DNA of 64,000 bases, from assembly GCF_963855985.1 (NCBI RefSeq), contig NC_087105.1, positions 8,000,501 through 8,064,500 on the forward strand. The letters are read 5' to 3'. This document shows positions 1 to 11,000 of this stretch, one piece after another; positions within the stretch are counted from its first letter, which is position 1, and each line of letters starts with the position of its first letter. Source of the DNA: Ostrinia nubilalis. Lineage: Eukaryota > Arthropoda > Insecta > Lepidoptera > Crambidae. The notes beneath the pieces were generated by a model. The model was given only the letters and a program-made list of their open reading frames with translations, had not been told where the DNA came from and made no database searches. The translations under genes were made by a program, and so were the position numbers.

Positions 1-913
1 ATCACTCACACAAATGCAATTCTCAGCTTAAGTTGATAGGACTGTACCGCTCTTTTACGCTCGCTGTTTGGCAGAGTCCTAAGTTATGCGGCTGTGTATG
101 ATTCTAACCAAAAGCACCAAAATATTGGTTCAGGCAATAAAGATGAAACAAGTTTATTTGTCAATGACAATACTCCTTGAACAAAAAATGTAGGTTGTGC
201 TTTTTGTTAAAAATACAATTACCTACTACAGATTCCTATACTTAATTTTGCCATTTGGTATGAATTTTGACATGTACATTTCCTTGTTCAATTTATTCAT
301 ACGAAGAATAAAATTTTCTTGTCAAATATTGGATTGAAACTGAATGGATATTATTTAATCTTTTACGTGGGTGGGCCGTAGAATCAAGATAACCAAAAAT
401 ATATTAAAACACCTTCATTCAATTGCTATAACCCAATATTATTGGTCATCAAATAATAATTAAGGCAAAGCTTACAATTATTAAATCCATTTACCTAATA
501 TCGTTTCATTCGTTTCAAAGAAATCTACGTCATCATTGTAAGTTTTCATAATTAAAATACCTGGCCAACTATTACTATTTATTTATTTATAATTATTTCT
601 CTATTAGATATGTGAGGAGATCTCTGTGAGGAGTCTGTGATATAACCATTGGATGTTAAATGGATGAACGAAATTCAAGTCAAACTGTCAAGTTCAGTAA
701 CAATAGCTTACTTAAGATAACTAATTATTAAGGTTAAGGCTAGATTGCACCATATTTTTAGCTACGGTTAGGCTAAGTTGCAAATTACTTTAACCGTAAC
801 TATAACCATAACCGGTTGTCTTTGTATGTAGTTTGACTGACTTTTGACATTAATTTGTTACAGTTAACGTAAGATGGTGCAACCCTGGGCTAATTAATAA
901 TAATACAACTAAC
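1..913 (-). other. Intron downstream of exon C (partial)
   Basis: The donor GTTAGT reads leftward from position 913 on the minus strand, so this stretch is the start of the next intron and runs out of the window. It is AT-rich and holds one MITE copy (738-890). I see no further Ig exon here, so the rest of Ig2 lies beyond position 1. Confidence 0.75.
738..890. mobile_element. MITE family B, copy 1 (PIF/Harbinger-like target site)
   Basis: The ends form an imperfect inverted repeat (GGCTAGATTGCACCA at the left; TGGTGCAACC...GGGC at the right) and both flanks are TAA (735-737 and 891-893). The same family recurs at 2488-2605, 15540-15657 and 28950-29066. This copy is longer (153 bp against about 118) because it carries extra sequence near its left end. 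A 3-bp TWA target duplication is typical of PIF/Harbinger elements; the superfamily assignment is inference. Confidence 0.7.
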
Positions 914-1024
914 CTCCTCTGACTTCGCAGACCAGCACCAGCTCGTTTCCCTCTTCTAAAGGGCCGACTACTCCAGACACGTCCCGTCCCGACTTGTCGT
1001 ACAGGATAAGCTGGTGTGGTGGCA
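914..1024 (-). CDS. Sidestep-like Ig protein, exon C (linker and start of Ig domain 2)
   Basis: On the minus strand a pyrimidine-rich acceptor ending TTCCCAG precedes position 1024, and the donor G|GTTAGT follows position 914. The 111-bp exon enters with two bases (TG) that complete GTG (Val) with the last G of exon B, then reads PPHQLILYDKSGRDVSGV and VGPLEEGNELVLVCEVRG. It leaves with one base, completing Gly. The DxxGxxVSGVVGP linker, EGxxLxLxC strand and first Ig2 cysteine are hallmarks of the second Ig domain of Sidestep proteins. The next exon should supply the tryptophan and second cysteine. No stop or frameshift is present. The exon is too short for an ORF scan; it was found by eye from the splice signals and protein motif. 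Confidence 0.88.
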
Positions 1025-2368
1025 CTGGGAACAAAAGAAAAACGATGTTTAGAAATTCCAAAAGGTTAATGCACTTTTTCAACCGATTCTGAACTCTGAC
1101 TGGTAATTTCTGATTTCAGGATTTGTCATCTATTTGACAAGGAAATAATAATAATTAAAATTTAATCAATTGTCCAATATATTTCAACGGGCCTAAAATT
1201 TTGTGTGTACCTATGTGTGCTTGAGGACATCGTAGTCATGAGTAATACTTACTCGATACACGGAGTAAAACGTTAATATTATTATAATTATTTACATATT
1301 ATTTAAAAATAATTTACAAATTCGAATCGTGAAAATGCGTAAGTGAGGATAATCGAGAGTCGAGCGAGAGAAAAAACAAAAACGCATCGTTAACGGTCGT
1401 CGAAAAAAGAATGCTGTTTTCTTGGTGGCCAGTGTCGCGTGGCCAAGAAAATAGGCGCGCTACGTTTAGGTAGGCATCAGAATAATAAAACAGTTGTCGT
1501 TTTTTTAGTCCTTGAAGAGTTTCAGGGCTTTATGACGAGTTGAATAAAAAGAGAATTTATGTGAAAAAAAAAAGAGAGATTCCATGCTCCGGAGGGCTTT
1601 TGAAGCCGTCGGTCTCTAAGGAATAGGGTTTTTCCTTTTTTTTTGTCAGGGAATAAAATGCATACCCTCAAACTAGAAGGGGTAGTGGGTTAATTGGGGC
1701 TTTCCCTATCAGACGGGTAGGGCCTATCTACCAAAACCTGAAGGTGTCTTTCAAAGTCTATTGGGACGGAATGGTCAGTTACTGTCCAGGCTAGATGACC
1801 TTGAAATTCTTAGAAGCCCTTTTCAGGGCAATTATGAAAGTCCCAAATTTTTCTCCTTTCTTGCTCTCCCACCATTACGGTACAACATTATCGGCTGGTG
1901 CTAAAAATAATCTCAGTTTCTTCTGTCAGGAACAACCAATACCTACAAGATATTATGTACATAATTAGTACAAGTTCAAGGCAATCAATGATAAACTCCG
2001 CAATCCTAACACCAACGCTCAGATTTCATTGCCGGAACCGTACTTAACCATCCACTGACGGCTAACTAAACTTGTACAGTTTACCTTTGTTAGCAATGTA
2101 ACATTATTTATTAGCTACCAAACTTAAAGGGATTAGTGGATCGGTAAAGTTGAATTTCAATGACAACAAAGCTCGTAGTGAAGTTTATTAATTTAATCTA
2201 TGGTCAGGGTAGGGCGTGGCGTTTCGGTTCAATGAGGACAAAAGTTTAGAACCTGCGTCAAGTAAGGGTAACTTTATAGGTCGATGCTAATAGAATGAGG
2301 ATGGCTACAGTTTCATGTACGAGAAGTTGAGTGAAGCACCAGATTTTTTACTTCTTTTTTTAGTTTTA

Positions 2369-2630
2369 CACCCGTATTCACAAACATTACTATGAGGTGT
2401 CACAGTGCGCGTGGACGCACAGGGTGACACACGAACCAATCATCCTCTATTCAACGCTGTGCGTTCGATTTGGTGCTTCTTCACTAAGGCTGAGTTGCAC
2501 CACCTAACTTTGACCGTAACTATAATGATAATCGGCGTTTTTTGCATGGTGTTTGACAGATTTTTGACATTTGTTTAAGTTAAAGTTAAATGGAGCAACT
2601 AAACCTAAGCATCGTTTGTGAATACGGGCA
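2369..2630. mobile_element. MITE family A, copy 1, interrupted by a family B MITE
   Basis: The left end CACCCGTATTCACAAAC and right end GTTTGTGAATACGGGCA are inverted repeats matching the intact copy at 3811-3956, with this copy in the opposite orientation. The left flank is TTA; the right flank TTG looks like a mutated TTA. Position 2488-2605 inside it is a family B MITE, so this element inserted first. Confidence 0.82.
2488..2605. mobile_element. MITE family B, copy 2, nested in MITE family A
   Basis: It begins GGCTGAGTTGCACCACC and ends TGGAGCAACTAAACC. It is flanked by TAA on both sides (2485-2487, 2606-2608), a 3-bp target duplication. The surrounding family A sequence resumes directly across the insertion, matching the uninterrupted copy near 3811-3956. 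Confidence 0.82.
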
Positions 2631-2772
2631 TTGTTGTAAGTACAGACACATTAATATGACACATAAAAACGTTACTATGCAAATAGTATTCTAGAATAAC
2701 ATTTACTCATTTTTTAAAATCTGCACATCATTCTCTCACATCTGGAAGTGATCGCTTCTAAGTGCTAAGGAC

Positions 2773-3501
2773 TAGAGGTGAAACGGATAGTTGTTTGGCC
2801 GGATACCGGATACCGGATATCCGGCCAGCTGCTAGGCCGGATAGCCGGATATCCGGCGGCCGGATAGTTGGCCCATTGTCTCGTTGCATATCGTGACGAG
2901 TTTAGCGCCGCACAGGTGCTTCGAACGCGATCAGTGGGTCTATTAGTAGACTAGACTAGTCACACTTTTCGAAAATCGAATCCGTCCGAACAGAATGTCA
3001 GATTTTGCCACTTGTCTTGGAGGCAGATCAATTCGACCGATTTCGGTTGCTATTGTGTCTGATTGAATAGCGAAAATTAAATTAGTTTACTTGTTGCGTA
3101 ATCTGACTGAACTGCATGCATCATGTCATCAGACCATCAGTGAAAAAAAGATCGCCTTTTTTATTTGGCAATATTTCGTTCGACATTAACAGATATTTAC
3201 TAATTTATGTATTCGTCATTAGAGTGAATAGCCCAGAAAAAGAAATAAGTTTTTTGAAAGGCCTTAATATGGCTTTTTTGTAACTTTTTGGACTTTATAT
3301 AAAAGCCGTTATTATAAGCCATTTTATTGATATTTACCTCAAAGATTAATGTATTTCATTTTATTATAAGAAATTGTCGTAGTTTTTTAATATCCGGTAT
3401 CCGGCCGGATAGTGAGTTACTATCCGGTATCCGGCCGGATAGTAAATTTAGGCCGGATATCCGGCCTACCGGATAGTTACCGGATATCCGTTTCATCTCT
3501 A
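2773..3501. mobile_element. 729-bp non-autonomous hAT-like element with CCGGATA subterminal repeats
   Basis: The terminal inverted repeat is TAGAGGTGAAACGGATA at the left and its near complement (TATCCGTTTCATCTCTA) at the right. The flanks CTAAGGAC (2765-2772) and CTAAGGGC (3502-3509) form an 8-bp target duplication with one mismatch, the hAT hallmark. About 100 bp at each end is built from iterated CCGGATA / TATCCGG words in both orientations. The middle has no transposase reading frame, so it would need a transposase supplied elsewhere. The same TAGAGGTG start is found on the element at 60176-63874. Confidence 0.85.
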
Positions 3502-3810
3502 CTAAGGGCTACCTTCTTCAACTATTTGCGTGGAGTTCAAATAAAAATAACTATCCATCCATTTTTATTATTCAAATGAAGCCTAAACAGATTAAAATTC
3601 ACTAACAATCGTTGTAAGTATTATCAGTTTGGGAAAAGCGTTTCCAAAAGATAAAAACAAAGTTACAAATCTTTTAACCCAAAACTGCCCGGGAAAATGG
3701 ACACATGTTGTTTTCCACATAAAACTTGTTTTGTGACGGAGAGGAGGGGAAATAGTGCGTAATTCTACTATTTTTACTTAGCAACATACGGTTTAGGATA
3801 ACGGGACTTA

Positions 3811-3956
3811 CGCCCGTATTCACAAACGATGCTTGCTTAAGTGAAGAAGCAAATCGAACGCATAGCGTTGAATAGAGCTCTGTGATTGGTTCGTGTGTCA
3901 CCCTGTGCGTCCACGCGCACTGTGAGACCTCATAGTAATGTTTGTGAATACGGGCG
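3811..3956. mobile_element. MITE family A, copy 2 (intact)
   Basis: It is a 146-bp element with a 17-bp perfect inverted repeat (CGCCCGTATTCACAAAC at the left, complement at the right) and TTA on both flanks. The interior matches the split copy at 2369-2630 in reverse orientation. The TTA duplication suggests PIF/Harbinger mobilisation. Confidence 0.85.
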
Positions 3957-4713
3957 TTAGTAAGCGTGTAGTGTAGGAAGTCCTCAGGCTATCTCACGAC
4001 TGTATCTGACTTGTCGATGGTAGATTCTGGAGGGGTTTTATCCTTATTTTTGCCATTTTACGTCATTTTGACGCACATGGGGGAAGTCCTATGTCCATCT
4101 GCAGACTGGTATAGGCTGGTCATGATGGTGATAATGATGATGTTTTATGCCTAACCCTTATAAAACATTTTTTGTTGTTTACAAAATGTGTAAATATTAT
4201 ATACTGACATTCCCCTGATATCTTTTATTTAAAGGAAAAAAAATCCAGCCACCTCCAAGAAATTTTATTTAATTACTGGATCTGGCAGAAAAAAAAACAA
4301 CACTCCAGTTTTGCTTTTTATAATAGCTTAGTCAACTGATTCTGAACAATATTCAAATTTCGCTGTATTTATGAACGCTAACAAAATACTCACTAAGCCT
4401 TCACAAAAAAACAACAGAAACACTAGAGTTTTTAGTTTTCAATTGTTTCAGCATATAAAGTTTGTTTTGTTTGCCCAAGTCACATTTGCATTTGAATCGC
4501 CATCAACGGATTTAGTTACCTTTTTGTAATAACACAAGCAACATTTGAAGTTTGAATAACAGAACGTTTTGCGTACTTACTAGAGATTATGGACATCTAA
4601 TGGACGCGTATTTCTGAGAAATAAATCAATTTAAGTATGTTGTTAAACTCGCATTTATACAGACACAATATCACTAAGTAAGGGTTGAAAAAAAAAACAA
4701 GCAACATCCCTAA

Positions 4714-4914
4714 GGCCCGGTTTCCACCAATTTTCAACAAAAAAAAATCGAGCGGAGAAATGTCTGGGGGACAATTTTTCTATAAAATTTGACAGCAGCG
4801 GCGGCGCGGCACGACGGAGCAAAGCTGTGCGGAGCGGTAACGAGAAGGGGAAATAATGAAATCAAAACACCTCCGCTTCGCTCCGCTCTGCTCCGCCTTG
4901 GTGGAATCCGGGCC
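4714..4914. mobile_element. 201-bp MITE with GGCCCGG termini
   Basis: Inverted termini GGCCCGGTTTCCACCAA and TTGGTGGAATCCGGGCC enclose a segment rich in iterated GGAGCGGAGC-type words. There is no coding potential. The target duplication is not clean (TAA at the left, ATA at the right), so the superfamily is uncertain. Confidence 0.72.
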
Positions 4915-5403
4915 ATACTAGGTTTTATTTTTATTTTAAGCTTTTACCTACGTATAATTTTTTACTAGTTCCATACTTAAGTATTTCTTTTATAGATGAA
5001 ATGAAGTCTGACATCGTTTTTTGTAATCATGCGATTACCTATTTGCTATCCAAAAAACATTTTCAAAACATTTTAAAACTTGCTAAAATTGGCAGTTTAA
5101 ATGAACCACAGAAATGCTTTAAAAGCAATCCACAGTTAATTTAGTTTTCTTTGCTCTTACACGGAATCCATTCTCCTGTTCATTCCATGTCCCTGTCGAT
5201 ATGAATTTAACATTCTGCGTCTACGGTGCATTCTCTCCATTCTCTCGCTTTGAAAGGAACCATTTTTCTCTCGCTATTATAAATCCTTTCAGTGAAAACT
5301 TGAGGGTGTAATAAATAACTGACATCAATTTTTAGAATGTTATTCTAGTATTGGAAGTATTTATAGTCGGTTGCAGTAGTTTATTATGATAAATACAAAG
5401 TTT

Positions 5404-5540
5404 TAGCCATAGGACGTCCACTGCTGAACATAGGCCTCCCTCAATGATTTCCGTAATAACCGATTGGTAGCGGCCTACATCCTTCGCCTTCCTGCTACCT
5501 GCTACCTTTATTTATGAGGTCCTCGGTCCACCTTGTAGGT
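5404..5540 (-). mobile_element. RTE-type 3' tail fragment, minus strand
   Basis: Read on the minus strand, the end resembles the RTE C-terminus coding for ...GEAYVQQW.SYG followed by the stop (forward strand: CCATAGGACGTCCACTGCTG). It is 5'-truncated and diverged. The same tail type is seen at 10238-10310 and 23365-23547. Confidence 0.62.
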
Positions 5541-6116
5541 AACAAGTTATTCAGTTTAGTACACATACATATTTTTCAAATTCATGACATGATTATCACT
5601 GGGACACTCGACCATTCACATACCAACCAATTCAAGAGTACCTACTCGTGGTCTATCTTATAAAGCCTTATTCATCAATAAAGGTTCAGAAGTATAATCT
5701 AACAAGTTATTTAGATAGACTAACTGTCACAGTTCTGGTATTATTAAACCTATAAACAGAACGTTTCTGTATTCCAAGCAGGAACACATTCAGCCATTCT
5801 ATACATTAAAGTGAAGTCATTCTCATTACCCGACTATTATAGAACAGTGCTTACAAATGATGGTGTTATAACAGTGTTAAATATTATGTAGAGCCATTAT
5901 GCGTAATGACTCTATGCTGCCGTTAAACTGCAGTGTTAGAGATGATCCATTTATGCTGCAAGCATTACATTTTATGCTGTTATCATAACGATTTTAGTTT
6001 AAAATCAAATGGTTTCATTATCAACTTGGCGGTGAGTATTTTTTATTTATCAAATCCAATCCAATCTAAATGTAGAATGTAGAAAGATCCTAAATATGGT
6101 TTATTTAGGCAAATGT

Positions 6117-6187
6117 GCTATACATTATACATTATATATTATATAAACATTATATATTATATATACATTATATATTATATATACATT
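6117..6187. repeat. AT-rich tandem repeat
   Basis: About four units of a TATATATTATATA-ACATTA word occur in tandem. It is simple sequence with no other content. Confidence 0.8.
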
Positions 6188-8659
6188 AGCGAAAATCTTT
6201 ATTTAACATCAGGTAGAATTTAGGCGACAATAGCCCAATAGTATCAGTGTCCGAATGCTGATTCTGAACTTGCTGAGGGTAGCTATTTTGAACTATTTGC
6301 CGCTGGGCTGTAGTGACGAACTCATTCTTAGCACGAGGTTATTTATAAAATACCTATTAGTAATTTAGTACATACTCGTATGATTAATATTCTTTACACC
6401 AAGACCGTATCAATAAATGTGTTCTCAGGGGAATTTCAAAACCTAATTTTAGTCTTCCTTCTTCGATACCAGCCAATCAATACTACTGCTTTGCCCTACA
6501 CTATGTCAATATCCAGCTCACCCCCACCGCAGATCGTTTACTATCCCGTATCACTTGTAAATGCTTTGTATTACACTCTATGTCGAGGCCTCCACAATAT
6601 ACTAGCGTGTCGGGATTGAATAATGCAACGCACAATACAATAGAGACGGCATTTGAGCAGGGTGACCGAGCTTTGTAAAAAACATGGGTTGCCTCAAGCG
6701 GAATTTTGGGTCCGTTATTGGTGACGTACAAATGGACAGTGGGTTCTGATTTGAAACTCAATGTTGCGTTAAAGCCGCGGTTTGGACGATCGGGCTTTTT
6801 TTCTCTTTTGTACAAAATTGAAGGGAAGAACAAGCCTTATTGGATCACTCGCGTATAGTCTCAAATTTTCCAAGACTTTTTGAAGCATGTGTTTTATGCG
6901 TGATATGGAAAGGACTCAAATAGGGAAATGTTTAAGCATTTACGGCTGTTATTTAACGGGTGTATTCGCAATTAAAGTAAACTTTTCCTTTTTGATTATT
7001 TTGAATCGCATGAGATATAAATTGAACTTTCGCCCATAATTCCATTGTGTCTGCTTTTACAAGGTACAACCTTGACATAAGACATCGGAAAAAACTAAAT
7101 CATAATATTTTCAATGACAGTTTCAGCTAGAAAGCTTTCAATTAACAAAATTAAGACCCCTTCTTATTTATAAAATGTAACCAAACCAGATTGAATTACT
7201 TAAAATTCCACCACCCTCAGTTCAAAAATCCGCCTCAAATGAACCAAAAAATTAATTATGCACACGACGAACGAAACGCTAATTGCGGCGCAATCAAAAC
7301 GCAGCGTATAATTGACGTTTATGAAATTTACCTCCCAAATTGGTTGGTGTTTCAGCTACAGATTCTTGTGTTAAAAGCGTAAAAGAGATGCGTAGAGGGT
7401 TCTTACTTACTGCAATAGAGCTCACTATAATATTAGCTTAGTACATTTTTGGTGAAAAGACAAAAAAATATTTTTGCTGAAAGAGATGTACCGACATTTA
7501 CCCAAAGTTATTGTACAGATGACAGCATATTAATATCAATCATTATTATCAGCATAGTATTATAAAATACTTATTCCAAATTCTCTCCGATCACAACTAC
7601 TTATGAGACCTCAGTGATTGGCTAAATGGTACACTGTAATGCATCTAGAATTAGAACCCAGATTCTTCAAAAAATAGTATCATCCACTAGGATGTCGTAT
7701 AGACCATAATTATTGCCCCAATTTACTCACTGCCTTTTAATAAACCGGTAAAGAAACATTGTCCACTAATTTCGTACCTTATTTCATTAACGTAAACTTC
7801 AAAATATTTGGCAACAACTCAGCCATCGCCAGATAAGGTAATGACTGGTTCGTAGCTCATCTGTGTTTGTACGCGTACATAAAGTGGACAGGGCATGCGA
7901 CTAAATTTTTGCTGAAAACTAGCACTTATTACAACTTACATAAGACGCCTTTGTGTTTAATTTGTTGTACCTACTATATTCTTTTTCCTTTACCGTGATA
8001 AATGAACACGTTATTACAGCGTTATTTGACGAATCAATTCCAAATTGTTCGTTTGAAATAACTTTCCGTTTTCCGTTCCACGGTACTAATGGCCACTAAT
8101 AAGGGCCCTTCGCGCCAAGTAAGAGACTTAATTCGGTTACCGAAAGCTCCACGTGTCGAACCGAACGTTATTTTGTTTGCCAGGCCGCAATTAACACGTT
8201 CTGTCATGTTGGGATAGTCCGTCGCAGTGTTTTTCTAAATTCGATTTCGGAGGCACGATCGAAAAATCAATTAGGCATCCTTAGGCGTGGGTAAACAAAT
8301 TTCAACCCTTCCGGCTTGACTGAAGGTTGGATATGACAATAAGTGGCTCCCGGTTCCATCTTAATAAGGTAGAGGAAATGTAAACAATTTTGAGCCCTTT
8401 TGATGAAAGAAGGTTGGTAATAATGAAATATTTATTTGTTGCAGACACAATAGCCTCAAGCTAGAGCAGAAACTTTACGGATGACAGCTCAAGCTTAAAA
8501 CTGTAGCATCTACCTTATTAACATTTGTTGTAAAGTGAGACTTTGCAACATAAATATATTTAATTGAATGGCCTGATGGACGACAAAATACACACTTAAA
8601 TACACCATATAATACCATAATATGCCTGTATTAAACGTTTATAGTCCCTGTATCATCAT

Positions 8660-8745
8660 GATGGAGGGATTTTCCGTAATCGCGGAAAGATGCTGCAGCC
8701 CATCCCTTAGTCGATTTTTACGACATTATGTGAAGAGATGAGGTA
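8660..8745 (-). mobile_element. Decayed RTE 5'-region fragment
   Basis: The words GGAGGGATTTTCCGTAATC, GCTGCAGCCCATCCCTTAG and TTACGACATT follow the same order as in the RTE-derived element at 16494-16741 and the inverted RTE 5' end at 38400-38583. The copy is diverged and its ends are not clear. Confidence 0.5.
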
Positions 8746-10237
8746 CTGAATATTGAGTCTCATCACACTCACAACTGTCCCCAGTGAGAGTCAACCTCGC
8801 AACTACATATCTACAAGTGACGTCATCAGCTCTGCTGCAATCCTTGGCAATAATTCAGTTCACGCTGTTATTTTATTTGCCCGACAGTAATTAGCGTCCG
8901 TCAAGTTGAGATAGTGGTTGCGTCCGTCACTGTTCGATGTCGAACGAACGCCGACAAACGCCGACAACGACGGTGTCGGCAATCCGATATGGAAATTAAT
9001 TGCGTTTTTGTGACGTGAACTCGTTACGCCACTTTTTGTATTCGAAAACACCCAATTTGTTCCCGGTTTTTGTTGTTAATTAAAGTTTTAGACGATATAT
9101 TTCGAGCTAAGTTTATAACTTAAAAGCCTTTCAGATGTTTTAATTAATTGCTTGTTACTGAATCAGCGAATAGTGACAATAGCACAGTCCTTCCAGCATC
9201 GGACTGCCTTTTCGAATGTCCCTAGTTCGATTCGAACTATTGTTAACCTACTTCTTACACACACAAGCATTAATTAGCTCACTTGTGGGAATACGTATTG
9301 AGTAATATAAATATTTTTGTATACATAATTTAGTTCAAATACCTACACCTCAAATAAAACCTTAATAAAAATACACCATAAATTATTATGAACAATTTTT
9401 TTAACCCCCACAGTTTTGTTTTTCAACGATTTGGAGCAGCTCTTCAAACACGCTTCCACATAAATAACAAGTAAAATATTACAGCCAACATTAATTTCCT
9501 TACATACGCACAGTAATTAGAGCCGAACGCGGTATCCGGTGATACCGTTTGACGTGATAGCTCGCGCGGAGACTACGCCGAAATTATTGCTTCTGAATAA
9601 TGTATAAGCGTAACGCCCATGTAAAACTCGTAGTATTAGTGTTATTAGTAGAGGGGTATTAGCAAACACGTAGTAAGACGTTCGTAGCGAGCCGTGTCTT
9701 ATTGCTACGAACATTTTCACTGTTACGAAACCTTTGTATGGGATTTTTAGAGTGCTTTCGCGATGCTTTACAGCGCTGTTTGTGGTATTTACAAAAGCGT
9801 GAAAGCAAAATCTATCCCAACATTTTCATAAATAGCGCTGTGCTAGAGTGAATTAACATTATTTTTCTAAAAATACCAGCCACCATAATAATGACCTACA
9901 TCAGACTTTAATAATATGAAATCATTTGCTGCAAAATGTTTCTTATTACAGCTACATAAGAAGCCACAGGGCTTAACTTGTGCCGTCGTCTGTGCCATTT
10001 TATCGCGAATGAGATTGAAATTATAGCCGCTGGAACAACACATGATGTAACTGGGAGCTTCGTATCGTTGTTGTAGCTAATTGGATCGCTTCATTTAATT
10101 TTAAATCCACGAATCAAACAGTCACGGTTATTATGAGCTTATGCCTTAATACTTCAGAACTTACTGTAATTTATCGCCAGCTTATTACCATTGTGTCTCG
10201 TTTATGACTAATATTTAAGTGTGCTTCATCATAATGT

Positions 10238-10310
10238 CAACCACAGGACGTCCACAGTTGACCAATGATCATAAGTCTCTCCCTATGAGTTCCAGATTGG
10301 CCGGTCGTAA
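10238..10310 (-). mobile_element. Short RTE-type 3' tail fragment
   Basis: The forward words CCACAGGACGTCCACAGTTG, CATAAGTCTCTCCCTATGA and CCAGATTGGCCGGTCG match the minus-strand tail seen at 5404-5540. No flanking duplication was identified. Confidence 0.5.
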
Positions 10311-10875
10311 GCTGTGAGTGTACTTAAATGTTTCTCAAGCGTGTCAACCATTCATTTTCTTCATCTTTACACTAATATCCTCAATCCTTTCCACTATATC
10401 AGTATTCTCAATCAGAGCTACGTCGTTTTGACGCAAAGCCGGCACAGACACGGAATTATGGCAGCTGAATAATGCATAACTGTTACGCGGCTGTAAAATT
10501 GTTCGCAGCGATTACAGCGCTGATAAAACCTTTCGATTATGAATGTAGCGGTTTCGGCTGTCTAACTGTTCTTTGTTTGTGATTGCTGTATTTTTAGCGT
10601 AATGTAGGCATTATGTTGTTGTAAAGTTAGCACAGTTTTTAACTACATAAGTTCCTTGAATGTTTATGTTTGGTAACGACGTACCTCTTTATTTTATAAA
10701 CGTTTTTGGTTGACGAATACATCCGACTAACCTATTTATCAGACTATCTAATACCTTATCTTACTTAACTAATACTTAATCAAGACTTCTTGAATTTATT
10801 AATCTAAATGTAAAAATAATGGAAAGCACACTATTTTGATCATTTGCTAAAATATCGATTGTGTTAGAAATAAAC

Positions 10876-11000
10876 CGCCTCTGTGGTCTAGTGGAAAGAC
10901 CACCGGCATCAGACGCAGAGGTCCGGGGTTCGATTCCCAGTGAGGGAAGATTTTTCTGTTCGGTTTGGTTGGTGGTAGGGTGGAAGTATTTTCTAGACCA
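10876..11000 (+). mobile_element. tRNA-derived SINE head
   Basis: An A-box-like TGGTCTAGTGGA and a B box GGTTCGATTCC (about 10928-10938) form an internal RNA polymerase III promoter. The 5' GCCTCTG does not find a matching acceptor strand at the correct 3' distance, and unrelated sequence follows, so I call a SINE rather than a tRNA gene. The right end is not defined. Confidence 0.6.

Noticed and set aside
1540..1860. Possible repeat with GGAGGGCTTTTGAAGCC and poly-T runs
   Set aside because: No termini, target duplication or second copy in the window.
9205..9240. B-box-like TAGTTCGATTCGAAC
   Set aside because: No matching A box or SINE body nearby; could be chance.
10876..10950. tRNA gene
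   Set aside because: A and B boxes are present but no acceptor stem pairs at the expected 3' position; fits a SINE head.
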